Part shown: positions 1-5,796 of the stretch, in pieces | How the letters are laid out: each line of letters begins with the position of its first letter | Position numbering within the stretch: the stretch's first letter is position 1 | NCBI GenBank assembly: GCA_024697505.1 | Contig: JAILFQ010000299.1 | Coordinates: 1-8,042, forward strand | DNA: 8,042 nt | Source of the DNA: Lachnospiraceae bacterium | GTDB taxonomy: Bacteria; Bacillota; Clostridia; Lachnospirales; Lachnospiraceae | Direction of reading: 5' to 3' | The notes under the pieces: model-generated | The model's input: the letters and a program-made list of their open reading frames with translations, nothing else | Told to the model about the DNA's origin: nothing | Databases searched by the model: none | Translations under genes and position numbers: made by a program

Positions 1-24
1 TCCCCTTTATATGTATTTTAACCG

Positions 25-58
25 ATTAAAGCCGGCATGTAACCATGCCGGCTTTAAT
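25..58 (-). terminator. Hairpin terminator ending the flaG-fliD-fliS unit, possibly bidirectional
   Basis: A perfect 15-bp inverted repeat (arms 25-39 and 44-58) with a 4-base loop and a GC-rich core, GCCGGCATG. It lies 70 bases past the stop of the secreted-protein gene, where the minus-strand transcript should end. A and T runs at the outer ends of the arms supply the U-tract. The tail is more T-rich read on the plus strand (TTTAATTCTTT) than on the minus strand (TTTAATCGGTT), so the hairpin may also stop a gene arriving from the left of the window. The remaining bases, 1-24 and 59-128, show no gene. Confidence 0.75.
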
Positions 59-128
59 TCTTTACATGATCCTCAGATCTTCATTATACTTCTTTTCTTT
101 TGTACGCGCCATATATTATTTATGACTC

Positions 129-1826
129 TTACTGAACAACAGGACCTACATCTTCACTTGTCTTCTTGCTTCCGTAGCTGTTGGTCAGCACTACTCTGAT
201 GTGACAATTAAGTTCGGCATCCGTTAAGGTATATGTCTGCCCGGTTGTAATGTTGGTCCATACAGGCTGATCAGCCGTAACATCCTCACACTTTTGCCAT
301 GTAACAGTAAGTTCTTCTGTATTGATATTAGTACTTGTTGTATATGCAAGTTTTGTACCAACTTTGAAGTTTGTAGCATTTATCTTTGCAAAAGTAATTG
401 TATGTTCAGGACTGAATGTCTCTGTATATACATAGGACGAAGGAAGGCTCTCAGTCGTTCCCGGGTATCTGTAGATTATATAAAAGTCGTCGTTCTGAGT
501 AATCTTTGTAGTCTTTCCCGGTTTAAGTGTTATCCACTTAACCGCCCTGTCAGAAACATCAACCTTTGTTTTGTCCGCATAAAGAGAAAGAGGAACTGCA
601 GCGAACTGATAAGTCTCGTCATCACTTTCATTCTTAACGATACAACTTCCCGCAAAGGACATTGTAGAAAGGAACTCTGCCGAAACCTTATCCGCAGCCG
701 GTATCGAACGGGACGCATCCACAAACGGAATCTCTATTTCTCTTATCTTGGAAGCCGCCTTCTTCTCTGTGGAGGCAGTTCTTACATAAAGAGTGATTCC
801 AAGAGGTGTTGTCCCTGCCTCATCATAATAATAATTATAATTACCGGCAGCTGAAACCGCTGCGTAGGTAAATCGGGTATTAAGAGGAAGGTTAAGCACT
901 TCGTAAAGTCCTGCTCTGGTAACCCTCACAGTGGATCTAATAAGAGATATGGCATCTGTTCTATAGGAATCCGTAACAAACATGGTATCCACATTTCCGT
1001 TCTTGGAATAAAGCGGACATAATATCCATTCAGATTTATTCAAAGAATACTCCAGACCGTTCCTTATATCCAGCGTCATACCGGAAAAATCCACCTTGGC
1101 CTGCGGAGCATTTGCAAGCTTTGCCATTGTGATCTTTGCAATGGAACTGGTTCTTGTTCCATCATTTATGCTTGTTGCACCATTTTTGGTAACAAGAGCA
1201 TCATTAGTCGCTTTTACTCTAAAATTAAGGGTTATGCCCTTAATGTACATTTCCTTTGGATTAAGTTCGGAGAAGGATCTCCAGGTACCTGCATCGCCCT
1301 TTCTCCATTCTATATTTGCAAGATCGAAATATGATGTTGCCCTTCCTTTTGCCTTTAAGGTAAAAAGAAAATAACCTGTGCTTTCATCAAAGTTAGGATA
1401 AGCCGCATAAACCGCTTTCCATTCCTTGGCTTCGGTAATATCTGTTGCTCTGAGAGAGCCCGCAAAAGTAACGGCAAGATTTTCCTGCCATGTAATATCT
1501 TTGTTGATAACAGTTTCGTTAACATCTCCTCTTAAGTAGAGTCTTACTGTAACCGAAGACTTTACCCAGGATATATCAAATACCGCTTTTTTGTCTACAA
1601 CCTCGCAAGTATACCACTTGGTATAATCTTCAGAGTATACATCGGTGTAATAAATGATCTTGTCTTCATCTGTGTTCACTGTTAAAGTCTGGTAATTGTA
1701 GTCCACCAAAACATCGGTACTTTCAATTGTTCCTGCGTTCGAAACTTCACCGCCTATCGGTAAGAAAACCGAGAACGCAAGCAAGGCGAGCACCGATAAA
1801 GCCCGCTTTAAAATGTTTTTTCTCAT
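129..1826 (-). CDS. Secreted beta-rich protein of unknown function, last gene of the flagellar unit
   Basis: 565 residues; I do not recognise a named family over the full length. Residues 1-31 form a clear signal peptide: basic MRKNILKR, a hydrophobic stretch to about residue 24, and likely cleavage after A31 in VSNA-GT. There is no LPXTG motif, lipobox or C-terminal membrane anchor, so the product is probably released or loosely surface-bound. The rest looks like tandem beta domains. Residues 38-70 and 243-268 share the pattern V-D-[YF]-x3-T-L-x-[VI] followed by a [IE]-Y-Y/S stretch and a W, suggesting a repeated module; residues 170-185 hold a related IEWRKGDAGTW motif. Residues 480-560 resemble a bacterial Ig-like domain (TWQKC, W-x-N-I-T-x-G, YTLTDAEL, IRVVLTNSYG). 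The start is supported by AGGAGGG 5 bases upstream. The gene begins 12 bases after the FlgN/FliT-like gene with no terminator between, so co-expression with the filament-cap genes is inferred. It could be a filament- or surface-associated adhesin, but nothing in the sequence proves that. Confidence 0.85.
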   Translation of the reverse strand: MRKNILKRALSVLALLAFSVFLPIGGEVSNAGTIESTDVLVDYNYQTLTVNTDEDKIIYYTDVYSEDYTKWYTCEVVDKKAVFDISWVKSSVTVRLYLRGDVNETVINKDITWQENLAVTFAGSLRATDITEAKEWKAVYAAYPNFDESTGYFLFTLKAKGRATSYFDLANIEWRKGDAGTWRSFSELNPKEMYIKGITLNFRVKATNDALVTKNGATSINDGTRTSSIAKITMAKLANAPQAKVDFSGMTLDIRNGLEYSLNKSEWILCPLYSKNGNVDTMFVTDSYRTDAISLIRSTVRVTRAGLYEVLNLPLNTRFTYAAVSAAGNYNYYYDEAGTTPLGITLYVRTASTEKKAASKIREIEIPFVDASRSIPAADKVSAEFLSTMSFAGSCIVKNESDDETYQFAAVPLSLYADKTKVDVSDRAVKWITLKPGKTTKITQNDDFYIIYRYPGTTESLPSSYVYTETFSPEHTITFAKINATNFKVGTKLAYTTSTNINTEELTVTWQKCEDVTADQPVWTNITTGQTYTLTDAELNCHIRVVLTNSYGSKKTSEDVGPVVQ

Positions 1827-1838
1827 TTTTCCCTCCTG

Positions 1839-2324
1839 TTATTTCTTTTTGTCAAGAAAAACAGACGTTTCTCCCTGCGAGTTCATCATATTCTTGTAGT
1901 ACTTGTCCGCTGTGTTCTTACTTACTTTAAATTGCTTAATATCTTGTCTTTTGGTAATAACATTAGCCTCCATAAGAGACTTGTTTTTGCGTTCAAGAGC
2001 TTCTATGAGGACACTCTCTTTTGAAACTTCGGAAACAAGTTTCTGAAGTTCAATAATCTTCTCTTTGTAATTAACCTTGTATTCCTCTATATGCTTGGAA
2101 ATCCGGTTGTATATAGCGGTAAATGCATCATCGGAGCCGCCAACCTTCTTAATAAGTTCAGCCTTTTCGTCAATTATCTTCGAAAAGGCTTCCTCATCAA
2201 GCGTTTCAGCCCTAAGAAGAACTTCCTGTTCCTTTGTAAGAGAATGGATGTCTTCAAGGGCTTCAAGCTTACTCTTTAAAATGTCGCCAAGCATACTAAG
2301 ATAGGTTTCATCATTTATCTCCAT
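1839..2324 (-). CDS. FlgN/FliT-like flagellar export chaperone (putative)
   Basis: 161 residues, highly charged, predicted almost entirely helical with coiled-coil character. Residues 8-60 have the shape of the FlgN/FliT chaperones: a leucine-rich helix (LSMLGDILKSKLEALEDI), a TKEQEVLL segment, then an acidic linker and a KIIDEKAELIKKV helix. Residues 75-120 continue as a long helical hairpin. The C-terminal part has ADKYYKNM (139-146) and the tail ends FLDKKK, a kind of tail I associate with small flagellar proteins in Clostridia. FlgN chaperones hook-junction proteins FlgK and FlgL, whereas FliT chaperones FliD; the slot directly after fliS is the usual fliT position, so FliD could be the client. 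That choice is inference. It starts 20 bases after the fliS stop, with GGAG about 5 bases before the ATG, a slightly tight spacing. Function as an export chaperone is likely; the family name is uncertain. Confidence 0.7.
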   Translation of the reverse strand: MEINDETYLSMLGDILKSKLEALEDIHSLTKEQEVLLRAETLDEEAFSKIIDEKAELIKKVGGSDDAFTAIYNRISKHIEEYKVNYKEKIIELQKLVSEVSKESVLIEALERKNKSLMEANVITKRQDIKQFKVSKNTADKYYKNMMNSQGETSVFLDKKK

Positions 2325-2344
2325 ATCTTCTCCGCTCTGCCGTA

Positions 2345-2728
2345 TTATTTTACGTACATATGATTTCTCTTCATTATTTCTTTCCAGAGGTCTCTCATTT
2401 CACGAATCTGTTCGAGAGCTTTCTCAAGATATTCAGGATCCTTCTTAACGTTTGCCTGAACAAGTAATGATGCAATATACTCATATACTACATCAAAATC
2501 TTTTGCTGTAGGATACTTGAAGTCAAGAGTTGCTCTAAACTCTGTAATGATCTTCTGTACCTTTATTACGTTGTTGTTTACCTTTTCGGTATCTCCTGTC
2601 TCAAATCCAAGAAGTGCGATGTTACAGAACTTAATTGCTCCTTCATAAAGCATAAGTGTAAGTTCTGCCGGGGATGCGGTATTTACCTTTGTACCCTGAT
2701 AATAAGTTGCTGCATTGTTAACTGCCAT
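2345..2728 (-). CDS. fliS: Flagellar export chaperone FliS
   Basis: 127 residues, the normal size for FliS, a cytoplasmic four-helix chaperone that binds the disordered C-terminus of flagellin and delivers it to the flagellar type III export gate. The family signature is clear near the N-terminus: Y10, then V15-N-T-A-S-P20 and E-L-T-L-M-L-Y-E-G (22-30) followed by AIKFCNIA. The middle helix pair carries KVQKIITEFRATLDF (56-70) and the last helices hold the R-E-M-R-D-L-W segment near residue 109-115. The start has GGAGG 8 bases upstream. It sits 62 bases after fliD, the usual fliD-fliS arrangement, and 20 bases before the FlgN/FliT-like gene. In Bacillus subtilis FliS also acts with the FliW/CsrA circuit by setting the free flagellin level; the same pair is present in this window. 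Confidence 0.97.
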   Translation of the reverse strand: MAVNNAATYYQGTKVNTASPAELTLMLYEGAIKFCNIALLGFETGDTEKVNNNVIKVQKIITEFRATLDFKYPTAKDFDVVYEYIASLLVQANVKKDPEYLEKALEQIREMRDLWKEIMKRNHMYVK

Positions 2729-2790
2729 AATGTGTACCTCCGTTTACATTTTCAAACTGTTAGCGTAATGATCATAGAAAAAATATTTTA

Positions 2791-4890
2791 TCAAGCCGTT
2801 GTTCCACCGCCAAGCATCTGCGCCAGCGAGTTGGAGTTGCTCTGTAATTTACTGAGTGCGGTTTCCATAGCGGTAAACTGCTTATAGTATCTGTCCTCAA
2901 GATCCTTAAGTTTGTCGTTCATCTTATCAAGATCGTCTTCGTAATCGGAAAGATAAGATGCATACTGCTTATCATTATAGAAAGTAAGTGCGGAACTGAT
3001 AGAAGTCTTTGCGCATTTTTCCGTCATGGTTGTATAAAGATTTGAGAAGATACCCGATAATGCTTCCATTACCGTGTCCGGATCGTTTGCAAGCATTTCT
3101 TCCAGACGGTCGTCATACGTTGCATACGCTGTGTCGTCCGTATCTCCGTATATGTGGAGCTTTCCGCGTTCCGTGTAGTTACCTGTAACAATTCCGAAAC
3201 TGGAAAGTGTATACTCTGTTCCGTCAGAAGCTGAGTAGGATTTTGCAAGAGCGGATCTCATTCCGGTAAGAAGAGAACCGAGGGTGGAGTCTCTTCTTAA
3301 GAGAGCACTCTTTATTTTATTCTCCCAGTTTTCAACTTCGTCGTCCGTCATTGCCTCTTTCTGCTCGTCCGTAAGCGGCTTATAGTCTCTTGCAGAATCT
3401 GCGTAATAGAGTTTGTTCATTTCCTCAATCAGCTCGTTATATGCTTTAACAGCATCTTTAACCATGGAATATGTGGACTCCGTATCCTTGGAAACCGTAA
3501 GGGAAATTGTATCGTACTCACCTGTTGTTTTATTGTAGGATGTGGATTTAAGATCCAGGTTGATGCCGTTAACTGCAAATGAATTTGAAGAACCAACCAT
3601 TGTTGCTCCGTCAAGAACAACCTTTGCATCTGCTGCCGCCACAACAACCATTCCTATGGAATCCCCGTTAGAATCTTTGTTGTTTACCGCTGCGCCGGTT
3701 ATTTCTCCAAGACCAAGCTTTGTAAGCTCGGAAGCACCGGTTGTACTTATGTTGGAAGCCATATCGCTTTCAAATGCAGAAATGAAGTTTGAATAAAAAT
3801 CGTTGTCATCATTTTCATCATCTGTTGCATACACCGTAGTTCTTGCAGCAACTTCTGTGCTTCTGTCATCTGCATGTTCCGTAGCGACATGAGCTCTTAT
3901 GGCTTCGTTTATAACATCCTGGTCTGTTTCGCTTTCAAGACCAAGTTCGGTAACAAGTTCCGAATATGTATATTCCTCTCCGTAAAGAGTAAATGTTCCG
4001 TCTGCAGCACCCTGGGAAATTGCCGCAAGCTCTTCGGACTTAAGGTCTGCCTCTGCCTGCTCAGCCGCTGCAGCCTGAACCGCAGCCCCTTCAATTTCGG
4101 TAAGTGCATCTCTTACAGCTTTTTGAGTTGCATCAGTCTCATCATAACTTGCGGAAAGCACCGTTGTAATAAGATCCGAATTCTCCTTAAGAGTTGTAAA
4201 CGCATCCGAAAGATCAGCTCCGGAAGCGGAAAGCTCGCTCTGAAGGTTTGTAAGATATGCAGATGATTCTGTTGAAAGTGTGGAAGAAGTAATGGAAAAC
4301 TTCTGCTCTGTACCACTGTCTGCAGAACTTATGAACATTCTCTGCTGGGTAGCATCAAATGATGCTGTAAGACCTGCATCCTTACAAGCTGATATAAAAT
4401 CATTTATAGTAGATGTATCTGTAATTTCAAATTTAACTGTCTTCTCTTCGGCTGAACCGATAGCCCCTTTAATGGTAATATAGGATCCGGCTGTCATCCC
4501 GAGTTCTGTAAGCTTGGTTGCTTTAGAATAAGTGTCGGCGGTCCCCGAAATCTTTGCACCGGTTACATACTGAGAGCTTGCAAGTTCCTGTACCTGAAGA
4601 GTATGTGTACCTACAGCCGCTGTTGAGGAAGCTGTAGCCTTAACAACATCTTCGTTTGCACTTGTTGCGCTTCTTGTCTGATAAGAACTCTGGAAACGAA
4701 GTTTGGAAGCATAAGAAGTATAAAAAGAATAAATCTTCTTATTAAGATCCGACCACGCTTCTGTAGTCCACTTATTCATTGTAATTTTGTCTTCAATTTT
4801 CGTAGATTTCGTTTTCTGGGCTGAAACAAGTGCCTTAACAATTGATTCGGTATCCAGTCCCGAAACCATTCCGGATAATCCTATTGCCAT
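2791..4890 (-). CDS. fliD: Flagellar filament cap protein FliD (HAP2), enlarged
   Basis: 699 residues, against roughly 450-550 in many Firmicutes. FliD forms the cap at the distal filament end and directs flagellin insertion. The N-terminal FliD_N region (about 1-105) starts with the typical SGMVSGLDTESIV and carries the helical KIEDKITMNKWTTEAWSDLN and the HTLQVQELAS motif. The C-terminal FliD_C region (about 425-690) has VNGINLDL, AYNELIEEMN, YKPLTDEQKEAM followed by WENKIKSALLRRDSTL, SSFGIV and a final coiled coil (DYEDDLDKMNDKLKDLEDRY). Between them, residues 205-395 form an Ala/Glu/Asp-rich, mostly helical insertion that I cannot match to a known domain; AVQAAAAEQAEADLKSEELA lies at 270-289. 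The ATG has AAAGGAG 7 bases upstream. The 83-base gap after flaG shows no terminator with a U-tract but does contain hairpins with GGA in the loop, annotated separately. Confidence 0.97.
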   Translation of the reverse strand: MAIGLSGMVSGLDTESIVKALVSAQKTKSTKIEDKITMNKWTTEAWSDLNKKIYSFYTSYASKLRFQSSYQTRSATSANEDVVKATASSTAAVGTHTLQVQELASSQYVTGAKISGTADTYSKATKLTELGMTAGSYITIKGAIGSAEEKTVKFEITDTSTINDFISACKDAGLTASFDATQQRMFISSADSGTEQKFSITSSTLSTESSAYLTNLQSELSASGADLSDAFTTLKENSDLITTVLSASYDETDATQKAVRDALTEIEGAAVQAAAAEQAEADLKSEELAAISQGAADGTFTLYGEEYTYSELVTELGLESETDQDVINEAIRAHVATEHADDRSTEVAARTTVYATDDENDDNDFYSNFISAFESDMASNISTTGASELTKLGLGEITGAAVNNKDSNGDSIGMVVVAAADAKVVLDGATMVGSSNSFAVNGINLDLKSTSYNKTTGEYDTISLTVSKDTESTYSMVKDAVKAYNELIEEMNKLYYADSARDYKPLTDEQKEAMTDDEVENWENKIKSALLRRDSTLGSLLTGMRSALAKSYSASDGTEYTLSSFGIVTGNYTERGKLHIYGDTDDTAYATYDDRLEEMLANDPDTVMEALSGIFSNLYTTMTEKCAKTSISSALTFYNDKQYASYLSDYEDDLDKMNDKLKDLEDRYYKQFTAMETALSKLQSNSNSLAQMLGGGTTA

Positions 4891-4919
4891 ATTTTTTCTC
4901 CTTTTTCCGCTTATGCGGT

Positions 4920-4931
4920 AACATCCATGTT
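4920..4931 (-). promoter_or_regulatory. Candidate CsrA-binding hairpin in the fliD leader (start-proximal)
   Basis: On the minus strand the RNA reads AACAUGGAUGUU, which can fold as a 4-bp stem (AACA with UGUU) closed by a UGGA tetraloop. Extended by one upstream A it matches 10 of 12 positions of the E. coli CsrA consensus RUACARGGAUGU. It lies about 30 bases before the fliD ATG, and the fliD Shine-Dalgarno (4898-4905) supplies a further GGA. An upstream hairpin plus a GGA in the ribosome binding site is the arrangement known for CsrA on Bacillus subtilis hag mRNA. Function is inferred from motif and position only. Confidence 0.45.
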
Positions 4932-4943
4932 TAAGGGGTTACA

Positions 4944-4959
4944 CAGCCATCCTTAGCTG
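4944..4959 (-). promoter_or_regulatory. Candidate CsrA-binding hairpin in the fliD leader (distal)
   Basis: The minus-strand RNA CAGCUAAGGAUGGCUG folds with CAGC pairing GCUG. Counting an inner U-G and an outer G-U wobble pair gives a six-pair stem with the hexaloop AAGGAU. GGA displayed in a hexaloop is the preferred presentation for CsrA/RsmE proteins. It begins 14 bases after the flaG stop codon and about 54 bases before the fliD start. It has no U-tract, so it is not a terminator. Confidence 0.4.
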
Positions 4960-4973
4960 CCATATTTTCTGTC

Positions 4974-5408
4974 TTATCTCTTCTCGTCTACAAGGAGTCC
5001 TGCGATCTCCCACATCTTTGTAAGCATGTCCAAGGTCTCTTCAGGCGGTATCTCGCGGATCACTTCCTCCGTATCCTTGTCTATAACTTTAATCGATACC
5101 CTTTTTGTCTCTTCATGATAAGAAAACTCGCATTTTGTTCTTGTAGGTGCCATCTTGGTGTTAACTTTATCTATTGCGCTTTTCATCTTACGTGAAGCTT
5201 CTTCGGAATTCATAATGGATTCCTGAGCATTATCTTCTGTTTCGCTCGCTGTCTTAACAACTGTCTGAGCTAATTTTGTGGCTCTTTCAATATTTTCTTC
5301 CGGTCTTGCCGGTTTAGGTGCAGGCGCAGATACCTTTGCGGCTGTCTGCTTTGCTACTTCCTTGTAAGCCGAAATACTGTTTTTTGATGAAATGGATTCA
5401 AGTGCCAT
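4974..5408 (-). CDS. flaG: FlaG family flagellar protein
   Basis: 144 residues. The C-terminal half (about 92-142) is a clear FlaG domain: CEFSYHEETKRVSIKVID, then D-T-E-E-V-I-R-E-I-P-P-E-E-T-L (112-126) and an aliphatic helix ending GLLVDEKR. The N-terminal 90 residues are low complexity with a Pro/Ala linker (SAPAPKPARPEE, 27-38) and a helical Ser/Glu/Lys stretch, probably flexible. FlaG proteins are linked to filament length and stability in several bacteria, but the mechanism is not settled. The ATG is preceded by GGAAGG at 8 bases. It is the first gene after the csrA terminator and the sigma-28 promoter, and it leads the flaG-fliD-fliS unit, the usual position for flaG. Confidence 0.93.
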   Translation of the reverse strand: MALESISSKNSISAYKEVAKQTAAKVSAPAPKPARPEENIERATKLAQTVVKTASETEDNAQESIMNSEEASRKMKSAIDKVNTKMAPTRTKCEFSYHEETKRVSIKVIDKDTEEVIREIPPEETLDMLTKMWEIAGLLVDEKR

Positions 5409-5438
5409 TGTACCAACCTTCCTTTCAAAAAATGATAT

Positions 5439-5455
5439 ATAGTTCCTTCTACTAT
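5439..5455 (-). promoter_or_regulatory. GGA-loop hairpin in the flaG leader, possible CsrA site
   Basis: The minus-strand RNA AUAGUAGAAGGAACUAU forms a 5-bp AU-rich stem (AUAGU with ACUAU) around a 7-base loop AGAAGGA. It lies between the predicted start site (about 5480) and the flaG ribosome binding site (5417-5425, AAAGGAAGG), which carries another GGA. The stem is weak and the flanking bases do not follow the CsrA consensus, so this is less convincing than the sites at fliW and fliD. Confidence 0.25.
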
Positions 5456-5456
5456 G

Positions 5457-5500
5457 CCTTTACCCATTATATGTCTTCTTAACTGATATATCGGTAAAGG
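5457..5500 (-). repeat. Imperfect inverted repeat spanning the predicted flaG -10 and start site
   Basis: CCTTTACCCATTATAT on the plus strand (5457-5472) and CCTTTACCGATATATC on the minus strand (5500-5485) are near copies facing each other: eight identical bases, then strong similarity with one mismatch and a one-base indel. The centre, about 5478, falls at the predicted transcription start. The GGTAAA core occurs a third time at the -35 element (5512-5517). This geometry suits a dimeric regulator, but chance overlap with the -10 motif cannot be excluded. Confidence 0.35.
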
Positions 5501-5515
5501 TTTTTAAAATGTTTA
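5488..5515 (-). promoter_or_regulatory. Sigma-28 (SigD/FliA) promoter for flaG-fliD-fliS
   Basis: On the minus strand, TAAA (5515-5512) and CCGATAT (5494-5488) are separated by 17 bases, equal to TAAA-N16-ACCGATAT. The Bacillus subtilis SigD consensus is TAAA-N14-16-GCCGATAT, so only the first -10 base differs. Transcription would start near 5480, leaving a leader of about 70 bases before flaG. The promoter follows directly after the csrA terminator and precedes a late filament gene, exactly where this sigma factor is expected. Confidence 0.75.
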
Positions 5516-5525
5516 CCCCCAATTT

Positions 5526-5560
5526 AAAAAAAGAACAGGAAATTTTTTCCCTGTTCTTTT
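5526..5560 (-). terminator. Intrinsic terminator after csrA
   Basis: Minus-strand RNA has AAAAGAACAGG (5560-5550) pairing with CCUGUUCUUUU (5539-5529), an 11-bp stem with a 10-base loop, followed by a run of seven U (5532-5526). It begins 10 bases after the csrA stop codon. Read on the plus strand there is no U-tract, so it acts on the flgL-fliW-csrA transcript. It separates that transcript from the flaG unit. Confidence 0.9.
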
Positions 5561-5570
5561 AATATCATTA

Positions 5571-5792
5571 TTAAAAAAGTTTTCCGAGAGTTTCCGGAGT
5601 AACGCCTGCACCTGCAACCGCTTCCTTATTGGCCTCTTCAATCTGTACATAAATTTCTTTTCTGTAAATAGGAACACTCTTAGGTGCGCTTATACCTATT
5701 TTAACCTGGTCACCCTTTATCTCGAGAACAGTAATCTCTATGTCGTGACCTACTACTATGGATTCGTTGGTCTTTCTTGACAATGCTAACAT
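5571..5792 (-). CDS. csrA: Carbon storage regulator / translational regulator CsrA
   Basis: 73 residues, a normal CsrA. It is a small dimeric RNA-binding protein that blocks translation by binding GGA motifs at ribosome binding sites; in Bacillus subtilis the main target is flagellin (hag) mRNA. The family features are present: MLALSRKTNESIVVG at the N-terminus with RNA-contacting L4 and R6, IKGDQVKIGISAPKSVPIYRKEIY, and R44. N55, a position needed for FliW inhibition in B. subtilis, is conserved (IEEAN). Residues 57-73 extend beyond the core, as in the Firmicute form controlled by FliW. The ribosome binding site GGGGGAG lies within the last codons of fliW and the gap to fliW is 4 bases, so the two are probably translationally coupled. 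That site itself contains a GGA, allowing autoregulation in principle. Confidence 0.98.
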   Translation of the reverse strand: MLALSRKTNESIVVGHDIEITVLEIKGDQVKIGISAPKSVPIYRKEIYVQIEEANKEAVAGAGVTPETLGKLF

Positions 5793-5796
5793 AAGC

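Noticed and set aside
294..854. Long open plus-strand frame (186 codons) opposite the secreted-protein gene
   Set aside because: It lies wholly antisense to a gene with a signal peptide and a good ribosome binding site; its product is Cys/Ser/Arg-rich without any recognisable domain and ends in an isoleucine run read from antisense sequence.
3874..4266. Open frames on both strands within the FliD insertion
   Set aside because: They overlap the in-frame FliD sequence, which continues without interruption into conserved C-terminal motifs, so there is no frameshift or nested gene to support.
4907..4918. CCGCATAAGCGG before fliD as a terminator
   Set aside because: Only a 4-bp stem; it is followed by the Shine-Dalgarno rather than a U-tract, and is too short to stop transcription.
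5466..5471. TATAAT on the minus strand as a housekeeping -10 for flaG
   Set aside because: No acceptable TTGACA-like hexamer 16-18 bases upstream; the sigma-28 elements fit better.
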